DNA from: Piscinibacter defluvii
GTDB taxonomy: Bacteria > Pseudomonadota > Gammaproteobacteria > Burkholderiales > Burkholderiaceae_C
NCBI RefSeq assembly: GCF_004011805.1
Contig: NZ_RCHJ01000031.1
Coordinates: 1-47,487 of the forward strand
Direction: 5' to 3'
DNA length: 47,487 bases
Position numbers and translations under genes: made by a program. The notes under the pieces were generated by a model. That model saw nothing but the letters and a program-made list of their open reading frames with translations, made no database searches and was not told the DNA's origin. Shown here in pieces: positions 39,406 to 47,480 of the stretch. The number at the start of each line of letters is the position of its first letter. The stretch's first letter is position 1.

Positions 39406-39831
39406 ATGGCTGCTCGACGATGCGTCGCGTGCGGAAAGAGCTTCCGCGTCCTGTCGCAGGTGCCTGACCAGGCGTACTGCTCGGAAGCTGCCTGTCAGCG
39501 CGAGCGGCGAAAGCTGTGGCAACGGTCGAGACGAGAGGCGGATCCCGACTACGGTGACAACCAGTCACGCGCCCAGCAGGCGTGGATGGAAAGGAACCCG
39601 GACTACTGGCGAAAGTACCGCGAAGCACACCCCGAATACGCGGAACGGAACCGAGAGCTGCAGAAGCAGCGCAATCGCGATCAACGCGCCAGGAAGGTTG
39701 CAAAGAAGAACGCGTCCGCCATGCCGCCGCCGATGTTGCCCGGTGTCTACAGGTTGACACTGGCCTCCGAGGAAGGAGTTGCAAAGATGGACTCGTGGCT
39801 CGTCGTGCTGACGTTCGTCACCACGGATTGA
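39406..39831 (+). CDS. Small zinc-finger protein of the recombinase cassette
   Basis: 141 residues. MAARRCVACGKSFRVLSQ with YCSEAACQRERRKLWQ gives Cys6, Cys9, Cys25 and Cys30 as likely zinc ligands. A highly basic, aromatic-rich helical stretch follows (RRKLWQRSRREADPDYGDNQSRAQQAWMERNPDYWRKYREAHPEYAERNRELQKQRNRDQRARK), likely to bind nucleic acid. It lies 165 bp upstream of the large serine recombinase on the same strand. Genes of this look often precede such recombinases in my recollection, suggesting a directionality or accessory factor. That role is unproven. Confidence 0.7.
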   Translation: MAARRCVACGKSFRVLSQVPDQAYCSEAACQRERRKLWQRSRREADPDYGDNQSRAQQAWMERNPDYWRKYREAHPEYAERNRELQKQRNRDQRARKVAKKNASAMPPPMLPGVYRLTLASEEGVAKMDSWLVVLTFVTTD

Positions 39832-39996
39832 ACGCGGAGCGCAACGGGTTGCAAAGAGAGGACGTGATCGGCAGACGAAGAAGGCGCTGGTAACTTCTGC
39901 GAATCGAATCGTTCGACGGCTGAAGGCCGGGCGGGACAACCCAGCGGGATCCTCATGCCGGCCCTTCAGTCCCTTACCACGCTCCTCGTTCGGGCC

Positions 39997-41562
39997 ATGT
40001 CGCAGCACGAAACCACGCCGCAGGAATCGACCGCCATCTCGCAACCGAGGGCTGCTCGCTATGTCCGTATGTCCACCGAGCACCAGCAGTACTCGACGGA
40101 GAACCAGGCCGACAAGATCGACGAGTACGCAGCCCACCGCGGCATCACCATCGTCAGGACCTACGCCGACGAAGGCAAGAGCGGCCTGCGGATCGACGGC
40201 AGGCAGGCCCTCCAGCGACTCATCCGGGACGTGGAATCGGGTGAGGCGGACTTCCAGATCATCCTCGTCTATGACGTGAGTCGGTGGGGAAGATTTCAGG
40301 ACGCCGACGAGAGCGCCTACTACGAGTACATCTGCCGACGCGCCGGCATCCAGGTCGCCTACTGTGCAGAGCAGTTCGAGAATGACGGCTCGCCCGTCTC
40401 CACGATCGTCAAGGGCGTGAAGCGAGCGATGGCCGGCGAGTACAGCCGCGAGCTGTCGGCCAAGGTCTTCGCGGGGCAGTGCCGGCTCATCGAGCTCGGC
40501 TTCAGGCAGGGCGGACCGGCCGGCTTCGGCCTGAGGCGTGTGCTCGTCGACCAGTCGGGACTGCTGAAGTCGGACCTGGCCCGAGGCGAGCACAAGAGCC
40601 TGCAGACCGATCGCGTGATCCTGATGCCGGGCCCCGAGGACGAGGTACGCATCGTGGGTGAGATGTACAGATGGTTCGTGGAAGACGGCTTGGTCGAGTC
40701 GCAGATCGCGGGCAGATTGAACGGAATGGGGCTCAAGACCGACCTCGGACGGGACTGGACCCGCGCCACAGTGCACCAGGTCCTGACCAACGAGAAGTAC
40801 ATCGGCAACAACGTCTACAACCGGGTCTCCTTCAAGCTGAAGAAGCTCCGCGTGATCAACACGCCCGACATGTGGATCAGGAAGCCTGCTGCATTCGAGC
40901 CGATCGTCGCTGCCGAGGTGTTCTACACGGCACAGGGAATCATCCGCGCCCGCGCCCGCCGCTACAGCGACGAGGAGCTGATCGACAGACTGAAGGGCCT
41001 CTACCTGACCAAGGGATTCCTCTCCGGGATCGTCATCGACGAGGCGGAGGGCATGCCCTCGAGCTCGGTGTACGTGCACAGGTTCGGGAGCCTCATCAGA
41101 GCCTATCAGCTCGTCGGCTTCTCACCAGGTCGCGACTACCGCTTCCTAGAGATCAATCGAACGCTCCGCAGGATGCACCCGGAAGTCGTCGTCGAGACCC
41201 AGCGCCGCGTCGCGGAACTCGGTGGCAGGATCGAGCACGATCCGGACACGGACATGATGACAGTGAACGGTGAATTCACGATCTCCATCGTGCTGGCGAG
41301 ATGCCACCAGAGTGACGAAGGACGCCGACGCTGGAAGATCCGCTTCGATACCGGCCTGCTGCCCGACATCTCCGTCGCCGTGCGGCTCGACGCGTCGAAT
41401 GCGCGTGCGCTCGACTACTACCTGCTGCCCCGTCTGGACTTCGGCATCGAGAGAATCAGCCTCTCCGAACAGAACGGCCTGGAGCTGGAGAGCTACAGGT
41501 TCGAGAGCCTCGAATACCTCTACGACATGGCACGCAGAGAGAAGCTGCGGTGGGCAGCATGA
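39997..41562 (+). CDS. Large serine recombinase
   Basis: 521 residues from the ATG at 39997 (an in-frame ATG at 39955 would add 14). The resolvase-type catalytic domain begins AARYVRMSTEHQQYSTENQ with Ser26 as nucleophile, and continues VYDVSRWGRFQDADESAYYEYICRRAGIQV. A recombinase domain follows (RLIELGFRQGGPAGFGLRRVLVD...GLVESQIAGRLNGMGLKTDLGRDWTRATVHQVLTNEKYIGNNVYNR). The C-terminus has no long coiled coil and no clear zinc ribbon, unlike phage integrases. Its stop overlaps the next gene's ATG, so it is co-translated with two ParB-like proteins. It probably mobilises this cassette or inverts DNA. Confidence 0.88.
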   Translation: MSQHETTPQESTAISQPRAARYVRMSTEHQQYSTENQADKIDEYAAHRGITIVRTYADEGKSGLRIDGRQALQRLIRDVESGEADFQIILVYDVSRWGRFQDADESAYYEYICRRAGIQVAYCAEQFENDGSPVSTIVKGVKRAMAGEYSRELSAKVFAGQCRLIELGFRQGGPAGFGLRRVLVDQSGLLKSDLARGEHKSLQTDRVILMPGPEDEVRIVGEMYRWFVEDGLVESQIAGRLNGMGLKTDLGRDWTRATVHQVLTNEKYIGNNVYNRVSFKLKKLRVINTPDMWIRKPAAFEPIVAAEVFYTAQGIIRARARRYSDEELIDRLKGLYLTKGFLSGIVIDEAEGMPSSSVYVHRFGSLIRAYQLVGFSPGRDYRFLEINRTLRRMHPEVVVETQRRVAELGGRIEHDPDTDMMTVNGEFTISIVLARCHQSDEGRRRWKIRFDTGLLPDISVAVRLDASNARALDYYLLPRLDFGIERISLSEQNGLELESYRFESLEYLYDMARREKLRWAA

Positions 41563-42461
41563 GCGATGTCCAACAACGCGGGGAGGTCCGGATGATCGCG
41601 CTGGACAGCATCGACGTGCTGAATCCGCGCGAGCGCAACGACAAGCTGTTCGACGAGATCGTCGTCAACATCAAGCGGGTCGGATTGAAGAAGCCGATCA
41701 CGGTGACGCCGCGCGCGGACGGCTCCGGCGGCGAACGCTACCTTCTCGTCTGCGGTGAAGGACGAATGAAGGCGTTCAAGGCCCTCGGCGAAGCGCACAT
41801 CCCGGCACTCGTGGTCAACGTCTCGGACGAAGACGCCTTCATCATGAGCCTGGCCGAGAACATCGCACGGAGGCAGTGCCGGCCGCTGGAGCTCCTCAGT
41901 GGCATCGAACAGCTGCGGGACAAGGGATACAAGCCGAAGGAGGTTGCTGCGAAGACCGGCCTGACGCCGACCTACGTCCAGGGCATCCTCACCTTGCTCG
42001 AGCATGGCGAGCAGAGGCTCATCGTTGCGGTGGAACGCGGCGAGATTCCCCTGAACGCGGCGATCGCGATCGTCGGCGCAGGCGACGACGACAAGGCCGT
42101 GCAGGCAGCCCTGCAGGAGGCGTACGAGTCGGGGACGCTGCGTGGCAAGAACCTGCTGGATGCGAGGAAGGTCATCGACCGGCGGAAGACGCTCGGCAAA
42201 TCCATCGCCCATGGAACTCCACGGAAGCGCGAACAGGTCACGAGCACGAGCCTCGTGCGCACCTACCAGAAGGAGGTCGAGCGCCAGAAGCTCATCGTGA
42301 AGAAGGCGGAGTTCACACAGCATCGTCTGCTCTTCGTCGTCTCGGCCCTCAAGCAGCTGCTCACCGACGAGCACTTCGCGACCCTGCTGCGGGCGGAAGG
42401 GCTCGACTCGCTACCGAAGCAGCTCGCGGAACGCGTCTGGGCCGGAGGCCATCCCGCATGA
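41559..42461 (+). CDS. ParB/Srx-fold protein, first of the recombinase cassette
   Basis: 300 residues, ATGA overlap with the recombinase gene. The ParB N-terminal core is IALDSIDVLNPRERNDKLFDEIVVNIKRVGLKKPITVTPR..., with CGEGRMKAFKALGEAHIPALVV (nucleotide-binding motif II) and LAENIARRQCRPLELLSGI (motif III). An HTH follows: YKPKEVAAKTGLTPTYVQGILTLL. Plasmid ParBs load on DNA with CTP; here the gene is not next to a parA and is coupled to a recombinase. It may mark the recombination site or organise the synapse. Confidence 0.82.
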   Translation: MSDVQQRGEVRMIALDSIDVLNPRERNDKLFDEIVVNIKRVGLKKPITVTPRADGSGGERYLLVCGEGRMKAFKALGEAHIPALVVNVSDEDAFIMSLAENIARRQCRPLELLSGIEQLRDKGYKPKEVAAKTGLTPTYVQGILTLLEHGEQRLIVAVERGEIPLNAAIAIVGAGDDDKAVQAALQEAYESGTLRGKNLLDARKVIDRRKTLGKSIAHGTPRKREQVTSTSLVRTYQKEVERQKLIVKKAEFTQHRLLFVVSALKQLLTDEHFATLLRAEGLDSLPKQLAERVWAGGHPA

Positions 42462-43345
42462 GCAAGGTCGGTCTCGGATTCGATCCTCAGCCTCTCGAAG
42501 TGCCGGTCGAGAACATCCTTCCTTCGCGCGGCATGCCCCCCGGCCTTGCGACCTCCCGCAAGTTCCGCCAGATCAAGGTCTCGATCGGCGAGATCGGGCT
42601 GATAGAGCCGTTGACGGTGTCGCCGGTGCCTTCAGATCCCGGTCGCTTCGTGCTGCTCGACGGGCACATGCGGCTTCTGGCACTGCGGGAGCTCGGCCGC
42701 ACTCACGTCCCATGCCTCGCGGCGATCGACGACGAGTCCTATACCTACAACAACCGGATCAATCGACTGAGCTCCATCCAAGAGCACTACATGCTTCGCA
42801 GGGCCATCGAACGTGGCGTGTCGCCGGAACGGCTGGCCAAGGCGCTGAGCGTGGATGTCAGTCACATCATGAAGAAGATGAACCTGCTGGAGGGCATCTG
42901 CGCCGAGGCCGCTGCGCTGCTGGAGGACCGGCAGTTCTCGGCCGAGATGGCACGTGTCATCAGGAAGATGAAGCCGACGCGACAGATCGAATGCGTCGAG
43001 CTCATGACATCGGCGAACAACATGACGGTCGCCTACGCCGAAGCACTACTGGCCGCGACACCCGCGGAGCTCCTCGTCGACGGCAGGAAGCCTCGCAAGA
43101 TGTCCGGCGTGACGAAGGAGCAGATGGCCAAGATGGAGCGTGAGATGGCCAACCTCCAAGGCCAATACCGGCTGGTCGAGCAGACATACGGCCAGGATGT
43201 GCTGAGCCTCGTGCTCGCCCGCGGCTATCTGGCCAAGCTGATCGAAAACGCTCATGTCGCCCGCTACCTTCGACAGCGAGCGCCGGAGATTCTGGAACAG
43301 TTCGAATCTATCGCTGCGGCAGCGTCGCTGGAAGGCGGCGGCTAG
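42458..43345 (+). CDS. ParB-like protein with RepB C-terminal-type domain
   Basis: 295 residues, ATGA overlap with the preceding ParB-like gene. The core is VPVENILPSRGMPPGLATSRKFRQIKVSIGEIGLIEPLTVSP, with LLDGHMRLLALRELG (motif II, GHMR) and TYNNRINRLSSIQEHYMLRRAIERG (motif III region). The HTH is SPERLAKALSVDVSHIMKKMNLL. The C-terminal half (EMARVIRKMKPTRQIECVELMTSANNMTVAYAEALLAATP) fits the RepB_C domain seen in plasmid partitioning proteins. It pairs with the upstream ParB-like protein as a possible heteromer. Its 3' end overlaps the convergent HNH gene by 38 bp. Confidence 0.82.
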   Translation: MSKVGLGFDPQPLEVPVENILPSRGMPPGLATSRKFRQIKVSIGEIGLIEPLTVSPVPSDPGRFVLLDGHMRLLALRELGRTHVPCLAAIDDESYTYNNRINRLSSIQEHYMLRRAIERGVSPERLAKALSVDVSHIMKKMNLLEGICAEAAALLEDRQFSAEMARVIRKMKPTRQIECVELMTSANNMTVAYAEALLAATPAELLVDGRKPRKMSGVTKEQMAKMEREMANLQGQYRLVEQTYGQDVLSLVLARGYLAKLIENAHVARYLRQRAPEILEQFESIAAAASLEGGG

Positions 43346-44369
43346 CAGCAGCACCCGTTGAGATCTTCTTCTGCGCCATGGGTGGCAACTGCGGCCCTGT
43401 TCGCAATGGCCAGTACTCGTTTCTGGCCCAGTGCAAGACAGCGAAGGACAAGACCGCCCCCTTCTGCTGGACCTTGACGAACCGCTCGAGCTCTGCCTCG
43501 TCTTCTATCGGCACATGCTGCAATGACTCGAGCAACGCCTGCCTTCGACCCTCGAACTGGTACCAGGTGTTCAGGTCCTGATACCGCGTTGGCAGACGGA
43601 CCAAGCGAAGGAAGCCCTCCACTGCTGCATCGCCTCTTGCCGCGCTGATGCTGAGCTGCGCCTTCACGGGATCATGTGTGAAGCGGACGCAGCCCCCGAT
43701 CTCCTTCACATATGGGGATGTCAAATGACCAACGACTCTTGCTCCCTTGGCAGCGGACGAGTTGCAGCCCTGACAGGCGGAGAACAGGTTGCGAGGGTGT
43801 ACAGCGAGCAACGGGAACTTCGACTTGGGCAGAAAGTGCTCGACGATTCTTGTCCCCTGCGAGTTCATGGTGTCGAGATCACAGTATGGGCAGGTCGAAG
43901 GGTTCCCGTTGTCGCGACGAAAGTTTTCGTGAAACGTCTCTCTGGTCAGACGCGGAAGGCTCAACGATCGCCACACTTCGTCGCTGTCGAAGAGCTTTTC
44001 GTACAGGATATTGACGAACAGGCGCTTGATCTCAACAGCAACTTCCTCTTGGGGAAGTGAGTAGTTTCCAGAGGAAATGGCGGAGGTCTGATAGAGATAG
44101 AGCTTTTCCGCCCGCTGCAATGCCTTCTTGGGCGTTCTCTTCACCACAATGTCGCAGCGCTGTTCCAGCGTCTCCTTCTTCGACAGCTTGATTGAGAGCA
44201 GCGTCCTGAATCGACTTGCTTGGTCTGGGGGCAGCAATGGCGCAACAACGTCCGATACGACAGACTTCGCGACCTTTGCGCCTGTGAGCAAGGTTAGGAG
44301 GGGGACAACAAAGCCGCTTGCAAACGCGTCAAGCGCTTTGGCGTTCATCGAGTTACTGACGAGATGCAT
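43308..44369 (-). CDS. ptuB: Septu PtuB-like HNH nuclease with long N-terminal extension
   Basis: 353 residues. The HNH core at 160-205 is CPYCDLDTMNSQGTRIVEHFLPKSKFPLLAVHPRNLFSACQGCNSS: zinc ligands C160, C163, C199, C202, catalytic His178 and Asn194. This layout, with EH-PKS-P-NL--AC--CN, is typical of PtuB. It begins 5 bp after the ATPase gene, the usual PtuA-PtuB order. PtuB homologues are mostly 200-250 residues; this one has about 150 extra N-terminal residues, with a hydrophobic stretch (FASGFVVPLLTLLTGAKVAKSVVSDVVAPLL) that could be amphipathic or membrane-associated. Alternative ATG at 44348. Confidence 0.75.
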   Translation of the reverse strand: MHLVSNSMNAKALDAFASGFVVPLLTLLTGAKVAKSVVSDVVAPLLPPDQASRFRTLLSIKLSKKETLEQRCDIVVKRTPKKALQRAEKLYLYQTSAISSGNYSLPQEEVAVEIKRLFVNILYEKLFDSDEVWRSLSLPRLTRETFHENFRRDNGNPSTCPYCDLDTMNSQGTRIVEHFLPKSKFPLLAVHPRNLFSACQGCNSSAAKGARVVGHLTSPYVKEIGGCVRFTHDPVKAQLSISAARGDAAVEGFLRLVRLPTRYQDLNTWYQFEGRRQALLESLQHVPIEDEAELERFVKVQQKGAVLSFAVLHWARNEYWPLRTGPQLPPMAQKKISTGAAASRRLPATLPQR

Positions 44370-44374
44370 CCCTG

Positions 44375-45637
44375 CTACCGACCTTCGGCCGGATTGGCCT
44401 TGCCTTCCACCAACTTGAGCACGTCGTATCTCAGAGGTGACTCACCGACGCGTGCAGCCAATGCTCGCAGTTCTTCCATCGATGCCCCGGCCATCGCCTT
44501 TCGAACCGAGGTTTCAACGGCGTTCCGGTCCGGATGGAACAACGCGAATGCCACTGCCGACTCATTCGCAAGAAACAGTGAGCGGGGGGCTGGCTGGAAG
44601 GCGCCTTCTCTGACCAATACCAGCCATTCGTGCGGCACGGAGTTCAGTAGGGCAAACGAATGCGTAGCGATCAGAATGTGGGATCGGTATGGACGAAAGA
44701 GTAGGACGAGCAGGCTGATCAACTGACGGCACCACGAGGGATCGAGGTGAAGCTCGGGCTCTTCGAGAATCACGAGACTGTCGTTCTCGATTTCCCCAAG
44801 AATGGACAGGATGCGCAGCAGCAGCATCTTCTGTCCCGAGCTCATGTTCATTAGAGTTAGCTGCTCGCCATTACTCTGGAGTAGCTCGACATCGTTGATA
44901 TAGATGTCGCCAGCGGCTTCTTGGTCAAGAATCGACTTGTCCACATCTACCCAGTCATCCTCATAGGCGTAGTTGTGCCGAGAACGCACCCGCACTCGCT
45001 GAGTGAACTTCGCAGCGAGCAGTCCTTCGATAGCCTTTACCGGTTCGCTGTACGCTCGGATTTGCTCGCACAGCCTAGCTATTGCAGTGGAGAGTGACGG
45101 AAAGCTGAAGTGGTTCCTGCCGTAAATCTGACCAACGTCGTACATGAATACTCGTTGATCGCCGACGTAGTTCCTTGGCCTTCGAGGTGGATATTCCCCC
45201 TGAAATGAGAACGCCGAAACAATGATCTTCTCGGGTAGGTATCGGCGGGCATCCTCGTACGCTATGCATCCTTCGAGATCGCTCGTTTCCCGAGTGAGTA
45301 TCTTGTCAAACAGCCCCTCCACCTGGAGGTTTATGGGGCCCTTGCCGGTGTGACGATAGACGGCACACCGCACTCTTCGCTTCGGCGCGATCGAGCGGCT
45401 GTACTCGACCCGGAAGGCTCCGGGCACGCGCTCCGGAAATCGTTCGAGGTTGTGAAAGAGCTGGGCCAAGAACGACAGGAGCGAGGTCTTGCCTCCCCCA
45501 TTGGGTCCAGCGAAGACAGTGAAGACCGACCGGCCATAGACGGAGCTGCCGACGAACCTATCGTTGAGTTCAATGAAGTTGATGGAAGCGGAGTTGAGAC
45601 GACGGTGCTTTCCAATCTGAATTCGCTCGAGCTTCAA
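44375..45637 (-). CDS. ptuA: Septu PtuA-like ABC-type ATPase
   Basis: 420 residues of AAA_21/OLD-like ATPase: MKLERIQIGKHRRLNSASINF (start of the ATPase fold), VFAGPNGGGKTSLLSFL (Walker A), MNMSSGQKMLLLRILSI (ABC signature), SLVILEEPELHLDPSWCRQL (Walker B and D-loop) and HILIATHSFALLNSV (switch His). There is no nuclease domain; the following HNH gene supplies that. In Septu, a PtuA oligomer uses ATP state to gate PtuB DNA cleavage during infection. It lies next to the recombinase/ParB cassette, within the same mobile island. Confidence 0.78.
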   Translation of the reverse strand: MKLERIQIGKHRRLNSASINFIELNDRFVGSSVYGRSVFTVFAGPNGGGKTSLLSFLAQLFHNLERFPERVPGAFRVEYSRSIAPKRRVRCAVYRHTGKGPINLQVEGLFDKILTRETSDLEGCIAYEDARRYLPEKIIVSAFSFQGEYPPRRPRNYVGDQRVFMYDVGQIYGRNHFSFPSLSTAIARLCEQIRAYSEPVKAIEGLLAAKFTQRVRVRSRHNYAYEDDWVDVDKSILDQEAAGDIYINDVELLQSNGEQLTLMNMSSGQKMLLLRILSILGEIENDSLVILEEPELHLDPSWCRQLISLLVLLFRPYRSHILIATHSFALLNSVPHEWLVLVREGAFQPAPRSLFLANESAVAFALFHPDRNAVETSVRKAMAGASMEELRALAARVGESPLRYDVLKLVEGKANPAEGR

Positions 45638-45743
45638 TTCAGTGCCTCGCCTTGATCACGACTTTGGTGCTGGAGTGTGCCAGCAGGAAGAAAGCTGAAA
45701 GTCCGGCTTGCGTCCGCTCTTTCTGTCGACACGGTAGCTGAAC

Positions 45744-46721
45744 TCAGATCACGATCCTTTCCACTTCGCGATGCGTGACCTGACCGACTCGGCGGTCGTA
45801 AAGGCCGGTTGTCCGTGCCGATTCGTGCCCGGCCAAGGCCTGGGCCACTTCGAGTAGTCCACCGTTCCGCAGGTACTCGGTGATGCCAGTTGCCCGGAAG
45901 CTGTGGCACCCGACCCGAGTCTTGATGTCCGCAGCGCTTGCCCGCCGGCGGATCATCCTGAACACATCCGCCTGCGCCAAGGCCCGCCCCGACAGTGAGC
46001 CGCTCCGACCGGTCACGGACTGGAAGAGGACACACCGTCCTTCGCTGATACGGGCACTGTCGATGTAGGCACGCAGCCACGCTTCGAGGCTTGGGTGGCA
46101 CGGGACTTCATGGAGTTTGCCGCCCTTCTCGTGCAGGCGAACCCATGTCTTCCGGCCCTGGATGTAGACATCGGCTCGGGTCATGCCGATCACAGCGCCG
46201 ACACGCGCGAAGGTGTAGAGCATCAGACCGAGAAGCGCACGGTCGCGCAGGCCGATGATGTCCGAAGTGTCGATGGCGTCCAGCATCGCCCTTGCCTCTT
46301 CGGCCGTCAGAACTTGGGTCCTGCCTTTGCTGGCGGAGTATCGAGGCCCGCGCACGGCGCCTGCGGGGTTGACCGGCACGACCTGTCCGACGACAAGCCA
46401 GTCGAACAGCATCCTCAGTGCAGCCAGGCGCTGCTTCACCGACGGTGGCGCCAGATCGAGGCTCTCGATGTATGCCGCCACATGGATCGGCTGGACCTGC
46501 CGAACATCCCGCACAGAACGCTTCTCGCACCAGTTCGCGAAGTCCGAGGCCGCTCGGGCGTAGGCCTTGCGCGTGTTCTCGTTCCGGATGTTGACCGCGA
46601 AGAACTCGACCGTGCGCCTGGCCGACGCCTCGTCACCGCAAAACAGCGCCGGCACGCCCGCCCGGTATGCAGCAAGGGCCGTCCATCGTGTCGACGGTAC
46701 GAGGGGTTCGCGGTCAGACAT
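45744..46721 (-). CDS. XerC-like tyrosine recombinase
   Basis: 325 residues. N-terminal SAM-like domain: NENTRKAYARAASDFANWCEKRSV...SVKQRLAALRMLFDWLV. Catalytic residues: YTFARVGAVIGM (Arg I), LHEKGGKLHEVP (Lys), HSFRATG (H273, R276), GHESARTTGLYDRR (H299, Y308), so the active site is complete. It has the length of XerC/D and is unlike the 620-residue recombinase at 11444-13306. It starts at 46721, overlapping an unknown gene at 46714-47241 by 8 bp; the two are translationally coupled. It may catalyse integration or resolution of this island. Confidence 0.9.
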   Translation of the reverse strand: MSDREPLVPSTRWTALAAYRAGVPALFCGDEASARRTVEFFAVNIRNENTRKAYARAASDFANWCEKRSVRDVRQVQPIHVAAYIESLDLAPPSVKQRLAALRMLFDWLVVGQVVPVNPAGAVRGPRYSASKGRTQVLTAEEARAMLDAIDTSDIIGLRDRALLGLMLYTFARVGAVIGMTRADVYIQGRKTWVRLHEKGGKLHEVPCHPSLEAWLRAYIDSARISEGRCVLFQSVTGRSGSLSGRALAQADVFRMIRRRASAADIKTRVGCHSFRATGITEYLRNGGLLEVAQALAGHESARTTGLYDRRVGQVTHREVERIVI

Positions 46722-47241
46722 GGAGAGACCAGACCTGGATGTCGCTCCGTTCGTACTTGGGTTCCCGGTTTCCGGCGCTCTCGCGGCCGAAGAGCGGTGC
46801 GTAGAAGACGTAGCGATGCTTCATGCGATGGCGCGCGACGCGCCGGACCGCGCCAGATATGTGTCGAGCCAAGCCCTCGCTCATGCACGGCAGGACGATG
46901 GCGCCAAGCACGCCGGGGTCACGAGAGACGATTGTCAGTTCCTGCTCTGCCTCGGGCAGCGGTGCAACCAGTAGGGGGCCGATGCCCGAATGCATCCGAT
47001 GCAGCTCGCTCAGAGCCGCGGCGATCGACATGAACAGCGCGATTTGGCGAAGGCTCTCGAAACCCGAGAGCGTCCGGGACATCGTCACGTCCGGATGCAG
47101 GCCGAGCACTGCGTCGCGCGTCAGATCGACTGCGTTTTGGTGGCGAGACAGGCGTACGAGCAGGTTGCGCGAGGCATCGCGGGCCATGCGCGAGAAGTCA
47201 CTTTCGGGGAACGGGCCGGACGCAAGTATGGACATCAGCAA
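46714..47241 (-). CDS. Unknown protein coupled to the XerC-like recombinase
   Basis: 175 residues (or 173 from the second Met at 47235). Composition is helical at the start (FSRMARDASRNLLVRLSRHQNAVDLTRDAV) with an amphipathic stretch ESLRQIALFMSIAAALSELHRMHSG, and a basic C-terminal segment (HISGAVRRVARHRMKHRYVFYAPLFGRE). I recognise no family. It overlaps the recombinase gene by 8 bp, so it may be an accessory factor. An RBS-like purine run is not obvious. Confidence 0.6.
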   Translation of the reverse strand: MLMSILASGPFPESDFSRMARDASRNLLVRLSRHQNAVDLTRDAVLGLHPDVTMSRTLSGFESLRQIALFMSIAAALSELHRMHSGIGPLLVAPLPEAEQELTIVSRDPGVLGAIVLPCMSEGLARHISGAVRRVARHRMKHRYVFYAPLFGRESAGNREPKYERSDIQVWSLHV

Positions 47242-47436
47242 GTCAATCGCTCATCGATCGGCGACTACCGCACCGTTATCAATCGACGCAGGCAATTGCG
47301 TCTTTGTGGCGGCTTGACAATGTGAATTATAAAGGACGTTATCATACATTATAGCCTCGTGAAACACCTGCAAGGGGCGGGCGACGATGGAAGCTCTCAA
47401 GGTCGTATTCGATTGCGGCAGGCCGCATGTGTCCGC
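47242..47436. other. AT-rich spacer between the unknown gene and the right IS end
   Basis: Contains TTGACAATGTGAATTATAAAGG and TTATCATACATTATAGCC, AT-rich for this genome and promoter-like on both strands. No gene is convincing here. Confidence 0.35.
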
Positions 47437-47480
47437 GCCGATCGAACTTTGACCCACCCTGCCGACTGAACTTTGACCCA
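47437..47480. mobile_element. Right-edge insertion-sequence terminus (IS21-like repeats)
   Basis: GCCGATCGAACTTTGACCCA (47437-47456) and GCCGACTGAACTTTGACCCA (47461-47480) are tandem near-copies, and inverted near-copies of the pair at 1-50. The element body lies to the right, outside the window. Confidence 0.6.

Noticed and set aside
44375..45637. Retron-associated Septu variant
   Set aside because: The ATPase plus HNH pair can accompany retrons, but no reverse transcriptase is present in the window.
47251..47457. Short minus-strand frame at the right edge
   Set aside because: It spans the AT-rich spacer and the IS-end repeats and has no domain or ribosome site.
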